Of a stretch of DNA of 64,000 nucleotides, positions 35,784 to 43,766 are shown piece by piece (the first letter of the stretch is position 1; every line of letters starts with the position of its first letter). The DNA is from GCA-002050365 sp964237235 (GTDB lineage Bacteria > Acidobacteriota > Blastocatellia > Pyrinomonadales > Pyrinomonadaceae). The position numbers and the translations under genes are program-made. Under the pieces are notes generated by a model. The model had not been told where the DNA came from and ran no database searches. It saw nothing but the letters and a program-made list of their open reading frames with translations. The stretch spans positions 1 through 64,000 of the forward strand of contig CAXSGY010000023.1 of the NCBI GenBank assembly GCA_964237235.1, written 5' to 3'.

Positions 35784-36039
35784 AATCTTTTCTTTCCTTG
35801 GCGGTCAATTCCCGCGCGCTGATTACTCTAAAGTGATTGTCTCTTTCCGTGTAAGAAACAATCAACAGTCTTTTTCTATCCGATTCGCCGATTATCAGAA
35901 AGCGGCTCTCATCGGCGGAATGCTCATCAAATAAATCAATATAAAAATAATCGCCCCAAACCGTCGTCGCTTCTTCGAAACTTACGCCGTGATTCTTGTG
36001 ATTGCTTGCGGCTTTTTCTTCGTTCCTTTCAAATCGCAT
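35761..36039 (-). CDS. brnT: BrnT-family ribonuclease toxin
   Basis: A 92-residue protein matching the BrnT fold: the start FERNEEKAASNHKNHGVSF (W/F-D-xxK-xxxNxxKHGVSF pattern), EATTVWGDYFYIDLFDEH, then RFLIIGESDRKRLLIVSYTER and FRVISARELTAKERKDYE at the end, the hallmark of the family. BrnT cleaves RNA. The stop overlaps the BrnA-like antitoxin start. The order toxin first, antitoxin second is the usual one for BrnTA. Confident call. Confidence 0.92.
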   Translation of the reverse strand: MRFERNEEKAASNHKNHGVSFEEATTVWGDYFYIDLFDEHSADESRFLIIGESDRKRLLIVSYTERDNHFRVISARELTAKERKDYEHGNFG

Positions 36040-36049
36040 AACCCGCTCG

Positions 36050-36661
36050 TCATTTACTTTCGATTATTTCAAACGAATCAATAAATTGCTTTGTTTTCGT
36101 CTTTATTTCGGAACTGATGTCTTTCGGCGATTGTCCGTCTTTAGCTAAAACCGTCGTCAAAATCGAATAATATCTTTGATTTTTGAGCAGTTGCAGTTCG
36201 TTGTGCAAAGCCGCCCGCGGAAAGATTTCGTTGGCGTTCTGTTCTGTTTCCAGATAAAGGGCGGGAAAATTGCCGACGTTTTTTTCGGTTTCCGAAACGA
36301 ATTTTGAAACGGCTTCCATTCCTTCGATCCGCATCTTTTTTTGTTCTTCAAAAAATTGTTTCGGATTTTCGACCTTCCGAGTAAAATCTTGAAAACCGAC
36401 GGAAAAATGCGCGATTTCGTTGCCGCATTCGTAAGCGGTCATCGTTTTGTTTCCATAATTCGATTCGGTCGCCAATTCGCTTTTGATCGGTTCGCAAGGA
36501 AAATCAATTTTAAATCCGCCTTCCTTCGACTCGAATTTTCCCGGTCTCGAAACATTATTTTGTTTCAAAACGTCTTCCGCCGTGCGCGGCTTGTTTTGCG
36601 CGTTACACGAAATAATCGCTGAAATCAACAGTAAAAACAAAAAAGTCTTCACGATTCGCAT
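36050..36661 (-). CDS. Predicted lipoprotein of unknown function
   Basis: A 203-residue protein with a signal peptide and a lipobox at SAIISC (residues 14-19), followed by a short charged stretch (NKPRTAEDVLKQ) and a soluble domain with GGFKIDFPCEPIKSE near residue 50. The end is helical (EIKTKTKQFIDSFEII). No known family is recognised from the sequence alone; the domain recalls small lipoproteins with a PsbP-like or similar alpha-beta fold, but this is weak. It lies between the toxin gene and metG on the same strand. Confidence 0.7.
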   Translation of the reverse strand: MRIVKTFLFLLLISAIISCNAQNKPRTAEDVLKQNNVSRPGKFESKEGGFKIDFPCEPIKSELATESNYGNKTMTAYECGNEIAHFSVGFQDFTRKVENPKQFFEEQKKMRIEGMEAVSKFVSETEKNVGNFPALYLETEQNANEIFPRAALHNELQLLKNQRYYSILTTVLAKDGQSPKDISSEIKTKTKQFIDSFEIIESK

Positions 36662-36668
36662 AAAATAA

Positions 36669-38798
36669 TTATTTCAATCTCGCGCCGATATCTACGCTCT
36701 CGACAAACGCCGCCAATGCCGGTTTTTCGCCCGTGCCGTCTTCCAAACTCGCGGCGCAAATCATTCCCTGCGATTCGAGACCGCGCATCATTCTGGGTTT
36801 CAAGTTGGCGACGACGACGACTTTGCGACCGATTAAAGTTTCCGGTTCGTAATATTCGGCGAGACCGGCGAGAATTTGGCGCGGTTTCGCTTCGCCCAAA
36901 TCAATTTCAAACCGCAGCAGCTTGTCGGCTTTCGGAATGCGCTCGCAAACTTTTACTTCGCCGATTTTCAATTCGACTTTGAGGAAATCGTCAATCGTGA
37001 TGAAGTTTTCCATCGCCGTTTGTTCTTCGTCCTTCGTCGTTTGTCCCGCACTTTTCGCCTCGACAATCGGCGCGGGATTTTCCTTCTTCGACTGTTCATT
37101 GCGCGCCGCCGATTTTTGGCTTTCTTCTAACTGCTCACTGCTCACTGCTGACTGTTCGCTGATTTCATTCATAACTTTTGTTTTCTCAATGCGCGGAAAA
37201 ACGGCGACGGTTTCGCCGATTTTCGTTTCCGCTTGTAATTCTCCGTATTTTAGATTTTCAGGATTGATTGTTGAAACATCGTCGCCTAAACCGATTTGCG
37301 CGTAGATTTTTCGCGCCGCTTCGGGCATTACCGGAAACAGCAAAACAGACAGCCAGCGCAACGTTTCGACGGCGCGATACAACACGGCGTTTAATGTTTC
37401 GGTTTGATTCGCGTCTTTGATTAATTCCCAGGGCTTCGCGTCGGAAATCATTTTGTCTATTTTGGCAATCACGCTCCAGATTAATTCCAAGCCGTGCGAA
37501 AATTCAAAATTATCGAAGCGTCTGACAAATTCGTTACGCGCGCTTTCTAAAACTGAAACGAGTTCCTGTTCATCGGGCAAAATTCCGGCGCGCTTGGCGT
37601 GGATGTAATTCGATTCGCTGATTTTACCGTCGGGTATTTCGCCGCCGCGATATTTGGTAATCATCGAAAGCGTGCGGCTCGAAAGATTGCCCAAACCACT
37701 CGCTAAGTCGGCGTTGGCGCGTTCGATCAGATTTTCGTAGCCGAATTTTCCGTCCTGCCCGAAAACCATTTCGCGCAGCACGAAATAACGAATCGCGTCG
37801 GTTTGAAAATGCTTGTGCAGAACGTCGAGGCTGATGGCGTTGCCGAGACTTTTCGACATCTTGCGCCCGTCCGCGTCGAGCCACAAACCGTGCGCGTAAA
37901 CCGTGTCGGGCAATTTCAAATTCGCCGCCTGCAAAAACGACCACCAATAAATTGTGTGAAAACGCAGAATATCTTTACCGACCAGATGCGTTACGTTCTG
38001 CCAATATTTCTCAAAGCCGACTGCTTTTCTTTCATCGTTGCCGTAACCGATTGCCGTGATGTAATTGGAAAGCGCGTCGAGCCAGACATACATTACGTGA
38101 TTTTCATCGCCGGGAACGGGAACGCCCCAATAAACATTTTTCTTTTCGCGCGAGATTGATAAATCCTGCAAACCGCCTTTGATAAACGAAACGACTTCAT
38201 TGCGGCGCGCTTCGGGTCGAAGCCGTTCGGGATTTTTCTCAATCGTTTCGAGCAGAAACTCTTCGTAATCCGAAAGGCGGAAAAAATAGCTTTCCTCTTT
38301 GACCAGATCGAGCGGTTTTTCGTGAATCAAGCAGCGCGGAAATTTTTCGCCCGCGCGAATTTCATATTCGGTTTCGGCTTTAAATTCGGCGCAGTTCGGG
38401 CAAAACCACGCTTCGTAAAAATCTTTGTAAATCGTCGAATTCCCTTTCGGCGTTCTATTTTTCGCAATCGCGCGCCAGAGATTTTGCACCGCTTCGTAAT
38501 GAAACGGCGCGGTCGTCCGCATAAAAACGTCGTAGTCGGTCAAACCGAATTCGGCAAACATTCTTTTTAATTCGCCGGAAATAAAATCCACATATTCCTT
38601 CGGCGTTTTGCCGTCTCCTTCGGCGACGCGCTGAATATTGACACCGTGTTCGTCGGTGCCGGTCAGAAAATATACGTCAAAGCCGCGCTGCTTTTTGTGC
38701 TTCGCCAAGACATCGGCGACCGTCGTCGTGTAAAAATGTCCGAGATGCGGCAGCGAATTGGCGTAATAAATCGGCGTTGTAATATAGAAAGTTTTCAT
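36669..38798 (-). CDS. metG: Methionyl-tRNA synthetase with C-terminal tRNA-binding domain
   Basis: Attaches methionine to tRNA(Met) in the cytoplasm. The true start is the ATG at 38798 (MKTFYITTPIYYANS); the longer frame begins with GTG at 38825 inside a palindromic element. Motifs: PIYYANSLPHLGHFYT (HIGH-like), the CPNC...C zinc knuckle near residues 134-158, and RKMSKSLGN (KMSKS) near 312. The C-terminal 110 residues form the EMAP-II/OB tRNA-binding domain (DDFLKVELKIGEVKVCERI). A linker (about 540-580), partly encoded by a word repeat (SEQSAVSSEQLEESQ), separates the two. Confidence 0.97.
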   Translation of the reverse strand: MKTFYITTPIYYANSLPHLGHFYTTTVADVLAKHKKQRGFDVYFLTGTDEHGVNIQRVAEGDGKTPKEYVDFISGELKRMFAEFGLTDYDVFMRTTAPFHYEAVQNLWRAIAKNRTPKGNSTIYKDFYEAWFCPNCAEFKAETEYEIRAGEKFPRCLIHEKPLDLVKEESYFFRLSDYEEFLLETIEKNPERLRPEARRNEVVSFIKGGLQDLSISREKKNVYWGVPVPGDENHVMYVWLDALSNYITAIGYGNDERKAVGFEKYWQNVTHLVGKDILRFHTIYWWSFLQAANLKLPDTVYAHGLWLDADGRKMSKSLGNAISLDVLHKHFQTDAIRYFVLREMVFGQDGKFGYENLIERANADLASGLGNLSSRTLSMITKYRGGEIPDGKISESNYIHAKRAGILPDEQELVSVLESARNEFVRRFDNFEFSHGLELIWSVIAKIDKMISDAKPWELIKDANQTETLNAVLYRAVETLRWLSVLLFPVMPEAARKIYAQIGLGDDVSTINPENLKYGELQAETKIGETVAVFPRIEKTKVMNEISEQSAVSSEQLEESQKSAARNEQSKKENPAPIVEAKSAGQTTKDEEQTAMENFITIDDFLKVELKIGEVKVCERIPKADKLLRFEIDLGEAKPRQILAGLAEYYEPETLIGRKVVVVANLKPRMMRGLESQGMICAASLEDGTGEKPALAAFVESVDIGARLK
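37129..37162. repeat. In-frame word repeat in the metG linker
   Basis: The word ctgctcactg is repeated in tandem at 37129-37162, encoding SEQSAVSSEQL. It lies between the catalytic and C-terminal domains of MetG. The pseudopilin leader at 20473 uses a related word. Confidence 0.75.
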
Positions 38799-38820
38799 AT
38801 CAAATTCAAAAAACAATTTT

Positions 38821-38891
38821 GCCACGAATTACACGAATAACACGAATAGAAATTTATTTTCTTTATTCGTGTAATTCGTGTAATTCGTGGC
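38821..38891. repeat. Word-repeat palindrome (acgaattac words) between the M28 peptidase gene and metG
   Basis: Arms 38821-38848 and 38864-38891 are complementary over 28 bases with one mismatch, built from the word acgaattac/acacgaata, with a 15-base loop. It lies between the M28 peptidase stop and metG. Confidence 0.9.
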
Positions 38892-38913
38892 TGATTTTTC
38901 TTCGCGCTTAAAT

Positions 38914-40584
38914 CTATTTCCGATTCGGCTGCGCTTTGGCAAATTCGTCCGACGGTTTGAAGGCGGGCATTTCCTTTTGATTGGAAACCTGCATACCGAT
39001 TGCCATCGAAACTTCCAAATTTTGCACAACGCCGTCGTAACGCCAGCTTTCGTCGAAGTTATCCGACGGCTGATGATAATGAAGCGTGTTGTATTCTTCA
39101 AAGCGTTTCTGCGCGGCGGCTTTGTCTTGCCCGACGTAGTTTGTGCCGCTTTCGACGTTCAAAGACGGAACGCCGACCTTGGCGAACGGAAAATGATCCG
39201 AGCGAAAAAAGAAACCTTGTTCCGGGTGTTCGTCAACGGCAAACGTCATCGAGCGTTCCTTCAAAACCTGATTAATAATCGGTTCGAGCGACGAGCGTTC
39301 CGCGCCGAGCGCGCCGTAATCCATCGTCAAACCGTAAAAATTCGCGCCGTCGTGATTGATGTTCGCCGCGGTTTTATCGAGCGGAAAAACCGGATGTTTG
39401 GAATACCAATCCGCGCCTAAAAGCCCTTGTTCTTCGGCGGTCGGAAACAGAAAAACCTGCGAGCGTTTCGGCTGCTGATTTTTCGGCAATTTCGTAATCG
39501 CTTCGGCAATCGCCAAAATCGAAGCGCAGCCCGAAGCGTTGTCGAGCGCGCCGTTATAAATTTTATCGCCGTTTTTGTCCGCTTCGCCGATGCCGAGATG
39601 ATCCCAGTGCGCCGAATAAACGACGTATTCGTTTTTCAATTTTTTATCGCTGCCCGTCCAAACGCCGACGACGTTGTTTGAATTAACGGTTTTCGTTTCG
39701 CTCTGCACGTCCAGCTTGGCTTTGACACCGAGATTGACCGGCTGAAAATCACGCGATTTAGCTTTTTCGCGCAGTTCGTCCAAATTTTTTCCGGCGTTGG
39801 AAAATATTTTTCGCGCCGTGTCTTCGGTCATCCACGAACGCCACTGCAAAAACGGCGTTTTGTCGTCGGCGGTTCGCGCGACATCGAAACGCCAGTTGCC
39901 GTTTGACGTGCGGACGACATTCCAGCCGTAACCGGCGGATTCGGTCGTGTGAATTAAAATCACGCCCGCCGCGCCCATTCTGGCTGCCTGCTCGAATTTA
40001 TACGTCCAACGACCGTAATACGTCAGAGCCTTACCGCCGAACAGCGTCGGCTCGTTCGCCGGCGCGGGCGGATCGTTGACCATTATCACGAGAATTTTTC
40101 CGCGATAGTTTGCCGCATCGCCTTTAAAGTCGTTCCATTTTTGCTCGGGCGCGTCAATGCCGTAACCGACAAAAACCAAATCGGCATCGAGCTTGACTTG
40201 TCCCGTTTGCGCTCCGGTCGAACCGACAAAATCGTCGCCGAATTTATACTGCGTTCCGCCGACATCTAAAACGGTGTTCGGATTCGATTTGACGGCGAAT
40301 AAAGTGACGGGCTGAAAATAAGAATTTTTGACCGCCGGTTTGACACCGATTTGTTTCAGACGGTCGGCGATATATTTTGCCGCTGCTTCGCCGCTCACGC
40401 TACCCGGCGCGCGTCCTTCGTATTTATCGTCGGACAGAGTTTTAACGTCCGCCTTAATTGTCGCTTCGTCGAATAGATTCGTGTATTTGCCTTTCGTTTG
40501 CGCGAAAGCCGTCGAATAAACCGCGAAGCTCAAAAGACTCCAAAATATAAACTTTTTCATAAATTTATTTTCTCTTCTATTCAA
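38914..40584 (-). CDS. Secreted M28-family zinc aminopeptidase with PA domain
   Basis: A 556-residue exported metallopeptidase (signal peptide ends STAFAQ, near residue 28). The PA-type insert (about residues 150-300) contains YRGKILVIMVNDPPAP and GAAGVILIHTTESAG. The M28 core has the zinc ligands SAHWDHLG (His, Asp), NGALDNASG, FPTAEEQGLLGA (Glu), NINHDGANF and a late DHFPFAK (His). The family removes N-terminal amino acids or processes peptides outside the cytoplasm. Named for motif completeness; substrate unknown. Confidence 0.93.
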   Translation of the reverse strand: MNRRENKFMKKFIFWSLLSFAVYSTAFAQTKGKYTNLFDEATIKADVKTLSDDKYEGRAPGSVSGEAAAKYIADRLKQIGVKPAVKNSYFQPVTLFAVKSNPNTVLDVGGTQYKFGDDFVGSTGAQTGQVKLDADLVFVGYGIDAPEQKWNDFKGDAANYRGKILVIMVNDPPAPANEPTLFGGKALTYYGRWTYKFEQAARMGAAGVILIHTTESAGYGWNVVRTSNGNWRFDVARTADDKTPFLQWRSWMTEDTARKIFSNAGKNLDELREKAKSRDFQPVNLGVKAKLDVQSETKTVNSNNVVGVWTGSDKKLKNEYVVYSAHWDHLGIGEADKNGDKIYNGALDNASGCASILAIAEAITKLPKNQQPKRSQVFLFPTAEEQGLLGADWYSKHPVFPLDKTAANINHDGANFYGLTMDYGALGAERSSLEPIINQVLKERSMTFAVDEHPEQGFFFRSDHFPFAKVGVPSLNVESGTNYVGQDKAAAQKRFEEYNTLHYHQPSDNFDESWRYDGVVQNLEVSMAIGMQVSNQKEMPAFKPSDEFAKAQPNRK

Positions 40585-40607
40585 ATTATTTCATCGCGGA
40601 TAATCTT

Positions 40608-41039
40608 TTAAATGTTCAGCGGATTGATTGTCTTCAGCTTCGAGAATCGCGCGAAATCTTTGTCGGTCGTCGCCAGCGTCGCGCCGTGTTCGATTGCCAA
40701 AGTCGCTAAATGCGCGTCCATCATTACTGCTCCGTTGGTTTGACCTTCGACAATTAAACGGCTGAAAATCGTCCAATGCTTTTCCGTCGGCAGTAAAATT
40801 CTAACTTGCGGCTGCGCCATCCAATCATTCACGATTTCGATTGTTTCGTCCAGAGTGAACGGCAGCGGAAACGATTTTGGATTGGTCGAAATTCTCAGGA
40901 AAGCGGTGATAACCTGCCAGCTCAAGCCGAATATCTCCGGCGAAGCAAGACTTTCTTCGAGCCATTCTTTCGCCGGTTCGTGTTGCGGCGCGCTTTCATT
41001 ATAGGCATATAAAAGCAAGTTCGCATCCGTAATTTTCAC
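40608..41039 (-). CDS. PIN-domain toxin (VapC-like)
   Basis: A 143-residue PIN-domain ribonuclease. The acidic residues typical of the site are in KITDANLLLY (Asp 4), MMDAHLATLA and ATTDKDFARF, with a Glu in the middle region. Family members cleave tRNA or mRNA; the antitoxin gene lies directly upstream with a four-base overlap. It is separated from the M28 peptidase gene by 23 bases. Confidence 0.9.
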   Translation of the reverse strand: MKITDANLLLYAYNESAPQHEPAKEWLEESLASPEIFGLSWQVITAFLRISTNPKSFPLPFTLDETIEIVNDWMAQPQVRILLPTEKHWTIFSRLIVEGQTNGAVMMDAHLATLAIEHGATLATTDKDFARFSKLKTINPLNI

Positions 41040-41281
41040 CTGTTTACTCCCTCGATCTGTTCGATCAATTCGCCGATGTTGTCATAATTTAACCCTTTAA
41101 CGATACCGAGCGGACGACTGCGAACCCGAAAACCTTTATTCTTTTTTAATTCTTTCTCCACGCTCAATCCAAGCCGCAAAGTTTCATTAACAATATCCTT
41201 GAAAGTTTTATCGGTCGAATTTTTTAGTTTGGCTTTTAGTTTGGTCGAGACATCTTCATCAATAGTTAAAGTAGTTCTCAT
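41036..41281 (-). CDS. VapB-like ribbon-helix-helix antitoxin
   Basis: An 81-residue protein starting at the ATG at 41281 (MRTTLTIDEDV); the open frame begins with TTG nine bases upstream, but GGTGG three to seven bases before the ATG is a suitable ribosome-binding site. The N-terminal strand-helix-helix (RTTLTIDEDVSTKLKAKL, then FKDIVNETLRLGL) fits a ribbon-helix-helix fold. The tail contains LGIVKGLNYDNIGELIEQI, probably the toxin-binding part. It overlaps the toxin start by four bases. Confidence 0.86.
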   Translation of the reverse strand: MRTTLTIDEDVSTKLKAKLKNSTDKTFKDIVNETLRLGLSVEKELKKNKGFRVRSRPLGIVKGLNYDNIGELIEQIEGVNR

Positions 41282-41367
41282 AACCACCAATTATAAAGCG
41301 TGATGATTTGATGTCAAATATCGAGCATCAAATCATCACGCCAATTACTAATTGATTGAAACCGAAT

Positions 41368-41703
41368 CTAATCGGTCGTATCGTCAGTCGCCGCTGTCGG
41401 CGCGTTGGTTTTGACCGATTCGATGCCGTTTTCCATCGCCGCCGTCGAAGAATACATTTCGCTGCGACCGATTTCCTGACCGTTCGCCGCCTTCAAAACA
41501 AAATACGGATCGCCTTTTGTAGATTCGCGTCTTTCGTAACGATTTTCGTCGGGCGCGTTTTTTTTCACCGATTCGATGCCGTTTTCGCACGCCGCTTTTG
41601 TTTCATACATTTCGCTCGACAAAATAATCTGCCCGTTGCCGGCTTTTAAGTTAAAGTGATGTTTGTCATTCGTTGATTTTTTTATTTCAAATTTTCCTGC
41701 CAT
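41368..41703 (-). CDS. YegP-family protein with two DUF1508 repeats
   Basis: A 111-residue protein with two copies of a 47-residue unit, FEIKKSTNDKHHFNLKAGNG and YERRESTKGDPYFVLKAANG, each followed by EMY(E/S)(T/S)...ENGIESVK and the end AP. This is the YegP/DUF1508 pattern. The function is unknown; members are small cytoplasmic proteins. ATG at 41703 with a gaggag-type ribosome-binding site seven bases upstream. It lies next to the folE 3'-end copy, on the same strand. Confidence 0.92.
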   Translation of the reverse strand: MAGKFEIKKSTNDKHHFNLKAGNGQIILSSEMYETKAACENGIESVKKNAPDENRYERRESTKGDPYFVLKAANGQEIGRSEMYSSTAAMENGIESVKTNAPTAATDDTTD

Positions 41704-41730
41704 TCTAATTTTCTCCTCTAATTTTTGAAT

Positions 41731-41967
41731 TTACCCCTTGATTAAACTCATCGCTTCGGCGCGCGTTCGCGCGTCTTTGCGAAAACCGCCGAGGACGCTC
41801 GACGTGATAGTTTTCGCGCCCGGTTTTTTCACGCCGCGCAAGGTCATACAAGTATGCTCGGCTTCGATGACGACCATCACGCCGCGCGGCTCTAATTTTT
41901 CAAATAAAGTCTGCGCGATTTGCTGCGTCAAGCGTTCCTGCACTTGCCGCCGCGCCGTAGTTGCGGC
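41731..41967 (-). pseudogene. folE: Second copy of the folE 3' end (71 identical residues)
   Basis: The minus strand contains QVQERLTQQ through AEAMSLIKG, identical in protein to the last 71 residues of the intact folE at 43178. I aligned the DNA by eye: about 16 differences in about 214 bases (about 92-93% identity), all synonymous. Beyond the Gln codon the match becomes weak (ARR, then no folE sequence), so the rest of the gene is missing. The open frame begins with ATG at 42054 in the promoter region of the divergent cassette and lacks the catalytic half, so it is most likely not functional. Confidence 0.9.
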
Positions 41968-41977
41968 AATAAAACTC

Positions 41978-42007
41978 TTGACATAATTTATATGGCTTCT
42001 GTAAGAT
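41978..42007 (+). promoter_or_regulatory. Candidate promoter of the cassette
   Basis: TTGACA at 41978-41983 and TAAGAT at 42002-42007, 18 bases apart, 70 bases before the ATG at 42077. A second TTGACA lies at 42037, with TAGGAA 17 bases on. AGGAAG (42061-42066) lies ten bases before the ATG as ribosome-binding site. Confidence 0.6.
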
Positions 42008-42076
42008 AAGCAATATAGGCAATAAACTCTTTTTAGTTGACAAACTCTTATCATTCACATAGGAAGATTTTATCTA

Positions 42077-42670
42077 ATGATTTTACGTTCTTTTTTCCGT
42101 TGCTCTTCTTCAAAAACCGCCGATTCTGTAACTTGGACTGTTTTTTATAACGGTAAAAAGCCTCGTGAAGCAGGGCTTGTAAAAATTATCTACGATGTTA
42201 TAAACATAGCTGTCAACAAACCTCGCTGTAGGGAATGTTTTGAAGCCCTAGACGCAACCCCAATCATCGAGCAAAATGGACTTGTTTTTGTTACCGAATC
42301 AATTTTTACCGATTCAGACCTTGATTCTCATTGGACTCCAGATAAAAAAGTCGCAGATGGAATGAGAGCAAAGTTTGATAAAACAAAATCTCTCTTTCTT
42401 GGAAACACCACCGCCGCAGATGTTTCTGTAGTAGGACTTTATAATGGAAAAAGATATATTGGCATTACAAGTTCCGGTTTGAGGGAAGAATTGGATTATC
42501 TTTCTGTAACAATTATTCATGCCTTACTACACTCAGGAGGAAAAGAGGCACGAAGCGGTTTCCACGATTTAGTATATTTGGGCAAGAAGTATGATGATGT
42601 TATTGAAGCCTGCCAAAATAATCAATCCAAAATCAAGAAAGCAGCAGGTTCTGAAGAGGATGAACAATGA
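42077..42670 (+). CDS. Cassette protein 1: resembles the detached tip of a polymorphic toxin with an HALLH motif
   Basis: A 197-residue protein, no signal peptide, in DNA clearly AT-richer than its neighbours. Central features are CRECFEAL (near residue 52), a beta-rich region (VSVVGLYNGKRYIGIT) and a helix with IIHALLHSGG, followed by FHDLVYLGKKYDDVIEACQ. The HxxxH plus later His layout resembles a zinc metallopeptidase, but the Glu of HExxH is Ala. The end of this protein resembles C-terminal tips of RHS/polymorphic toxin proteins I know from Acidobacteria; that similarity is from memory and weak. The next gene overlaps by four bases, as in toxin/immunity pairs. Function not established. 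Confidence 0.65.
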   Translation: MILRSFFRCSSSKTADSVTWTVFYNGKKPREAGLVKIIYDVINIAVNKPRCRECFEALDATPIIEQNGLVFVTESIFTDSDLDSHWTPDKKVADGMRAKFDKTKSLFLGNTTAADVSVVGLYNGKRYIGITSSGLREELDYLSVTIIHALLHSGGKEARSGFHDLVYLGKKYDDVIEACQNNQSKIKKAAGSEEDEQ

Positions 42671-43155
42671 TGAATTTGAGGAAAAAATCACTTATTTTAA
42701 GTAGTATCGGATTTATTACCTCATTACTAATCTGCGGCTATGCTTTTTTAGTTTTTTATCAAACAAGAAAAACTGAAATTTTAGACATTAATTTTTCTGG
42801 AAATTCTGGTATCAGTTATGATACGCCTTTTGAATCTTTTGTGAGATTCGGTGTTCTTGCAATATGTTTTTTGCTCACCTGTTTAATAATTAAATTTACA
42901 GAAAGTAGTATTTTGAAATCAGTAAGTATTTTATTTTTATCAATTATATTATTACAATCGTATGCAGTTTTAAAAGAACCCATTTCAGTAATTGAATATG
43001 AATTGTATGTTGGAAATCCAAATCTTTTAATAAATGCCTTACTGCTTTTCGTTTGTCTTGGCGGATTAATAATTGTTCCAGCATTTTTCACTTTTATTTT
43101 TCAAATCTTTTCAATTTGGAGGACAAAAACCTCTAAAGATTTATTAGTATTTTGA
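42667..43155 (+). CDS. Cassette protein 2: four-span membrane protein, possible immunity partner
   Basis: A 162-residue protein with about four hydrophobic helices (13-34, 59-79, 86-105, 122-148) and a basic end. It starts in an ATGA overlap with cassette gene 1 and is AT-rich like it, so the two are one unit. No family is recognised. Small membrane partners following a toxin tip often give immunity, and that is the basis of the suggestion. It is not found in the surrounding core genes. After the stop at 43155 comes the 3' end of the intact folE on the other strand. Confidence 0.7.
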   Translation: MMNLRKKSLILSSIGFITSLLICGYAFLVFYQTRKTEILDINFSGNSGISYDTPFESFVRFGVLAICFLLTCLIIKFTESSILKSVSILFLSIILLQSYAVLKEPISVIEYELYVGNPNLLINALLLFVCLGGLIIVPAFFTFIFQIFSIWRTKTSKDLLVF

Positions 43156-43177
43156 TTCAATCGAGTGAAATATTACT

Positions 43178-43762
43178 TTAACCTTTTATCAAACTCATCG
43201 CTTCGGCGCGTGTTCGCGCGTCTTTGCGGAAGCCGCCGAGAACGCTCGACGTGATTGTCTTCGCGCCCGGTTTTTTCACGCCGCGCAGAGTCATACAAGT
43301 ATGTTCGGCTTCGATGACGACCATCACGCCGCGCGGCTCTAATTTTTCAAATAAAGTCTGCGCGATTTGCTGCGTCAGCCGTTCCTGGACTTGCAGGCGG
43401 CGGGCGAAAATTTCGGCGATGCGCGCTAATTTTGAAAGCCCGACGATGCGCCCGTTTTTCGGAATATACGCGATATGACATTTGCCGACGAACGGCGCGA
43501 GATGATGTTCGCAGACCGACGCGATGGAAATGTCTTTGACGATGACCATTTCGTCGTGCGAATCGCCGGGCAGAGGCACGATATGTTCCGCCGCGTCTTC
43601 CCACATTCCGGTCGTCAATTCGGCGTAAAACTGCGCGACTCGTTCGGGCGTTTTTAATAAACCGTCACGCTCCGCGTCTTCGCCGATGCCTTCGAGCATC
43701 AAACGCACGCCTGCCGCGATTTTTTCCAAATCCACCGTTATTTTTTTGCCTTTCTTTGCCAA
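43178..43762 (-). CDS. folE: GTP cyclohydrolase I, complete
   Basis: A 194-residue enzyme that makes dihydroneopterin triphosphate from GTP, the first step to folate and related pteridines. It carries the zinc/active-site residues: SVCEHHLAPFVGKCH (Cys, His), the HTCMTLRG motif with the second zinc Cys, and KTPERVAQFYAELTTG. It starts MAKKGKKITVDLEKIA. Its 3' end is repeated 1.4 kb downstream (41731). It is directly followed on the minus strand by the two-gene plus-strand cassette, and larC lies upstream, four bases away. Confidence 0.97.
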   Translation of the reverse strand: MAKKGKKITVDLEKIAAGVRLMLEGIGEDAERDGLLKTPERVAQFYAELTTGMWEDAAEHIVPLPGDSHDEMVIVKDISIASVCEHHLAPFVGKCHIAYIPKNGRIVGLSKLARIAEIFARRLQVQERLTQQIAQTLFEKLEPRGVMVVIEAEHTCMTLRGVKKPGAKTITSSVLGGFRKDARTRAEAMSLIKG

Positions 43763-43766
43763 TTTT

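Noticed and set aside
38799..38825. GTG start extending MetG by nine residues
   Set aside because: The GTG is inside a palindromic repeat, and MKTFYITTPIYY is the usual MetG start.
41731..42054. 107-residue frame read as an independent GTP cyclohydrolase
   Set aside because: Only the last 71 residues match FolE; the active-site half is missing, and the first part is promoter-region sequence of the divergent gene.
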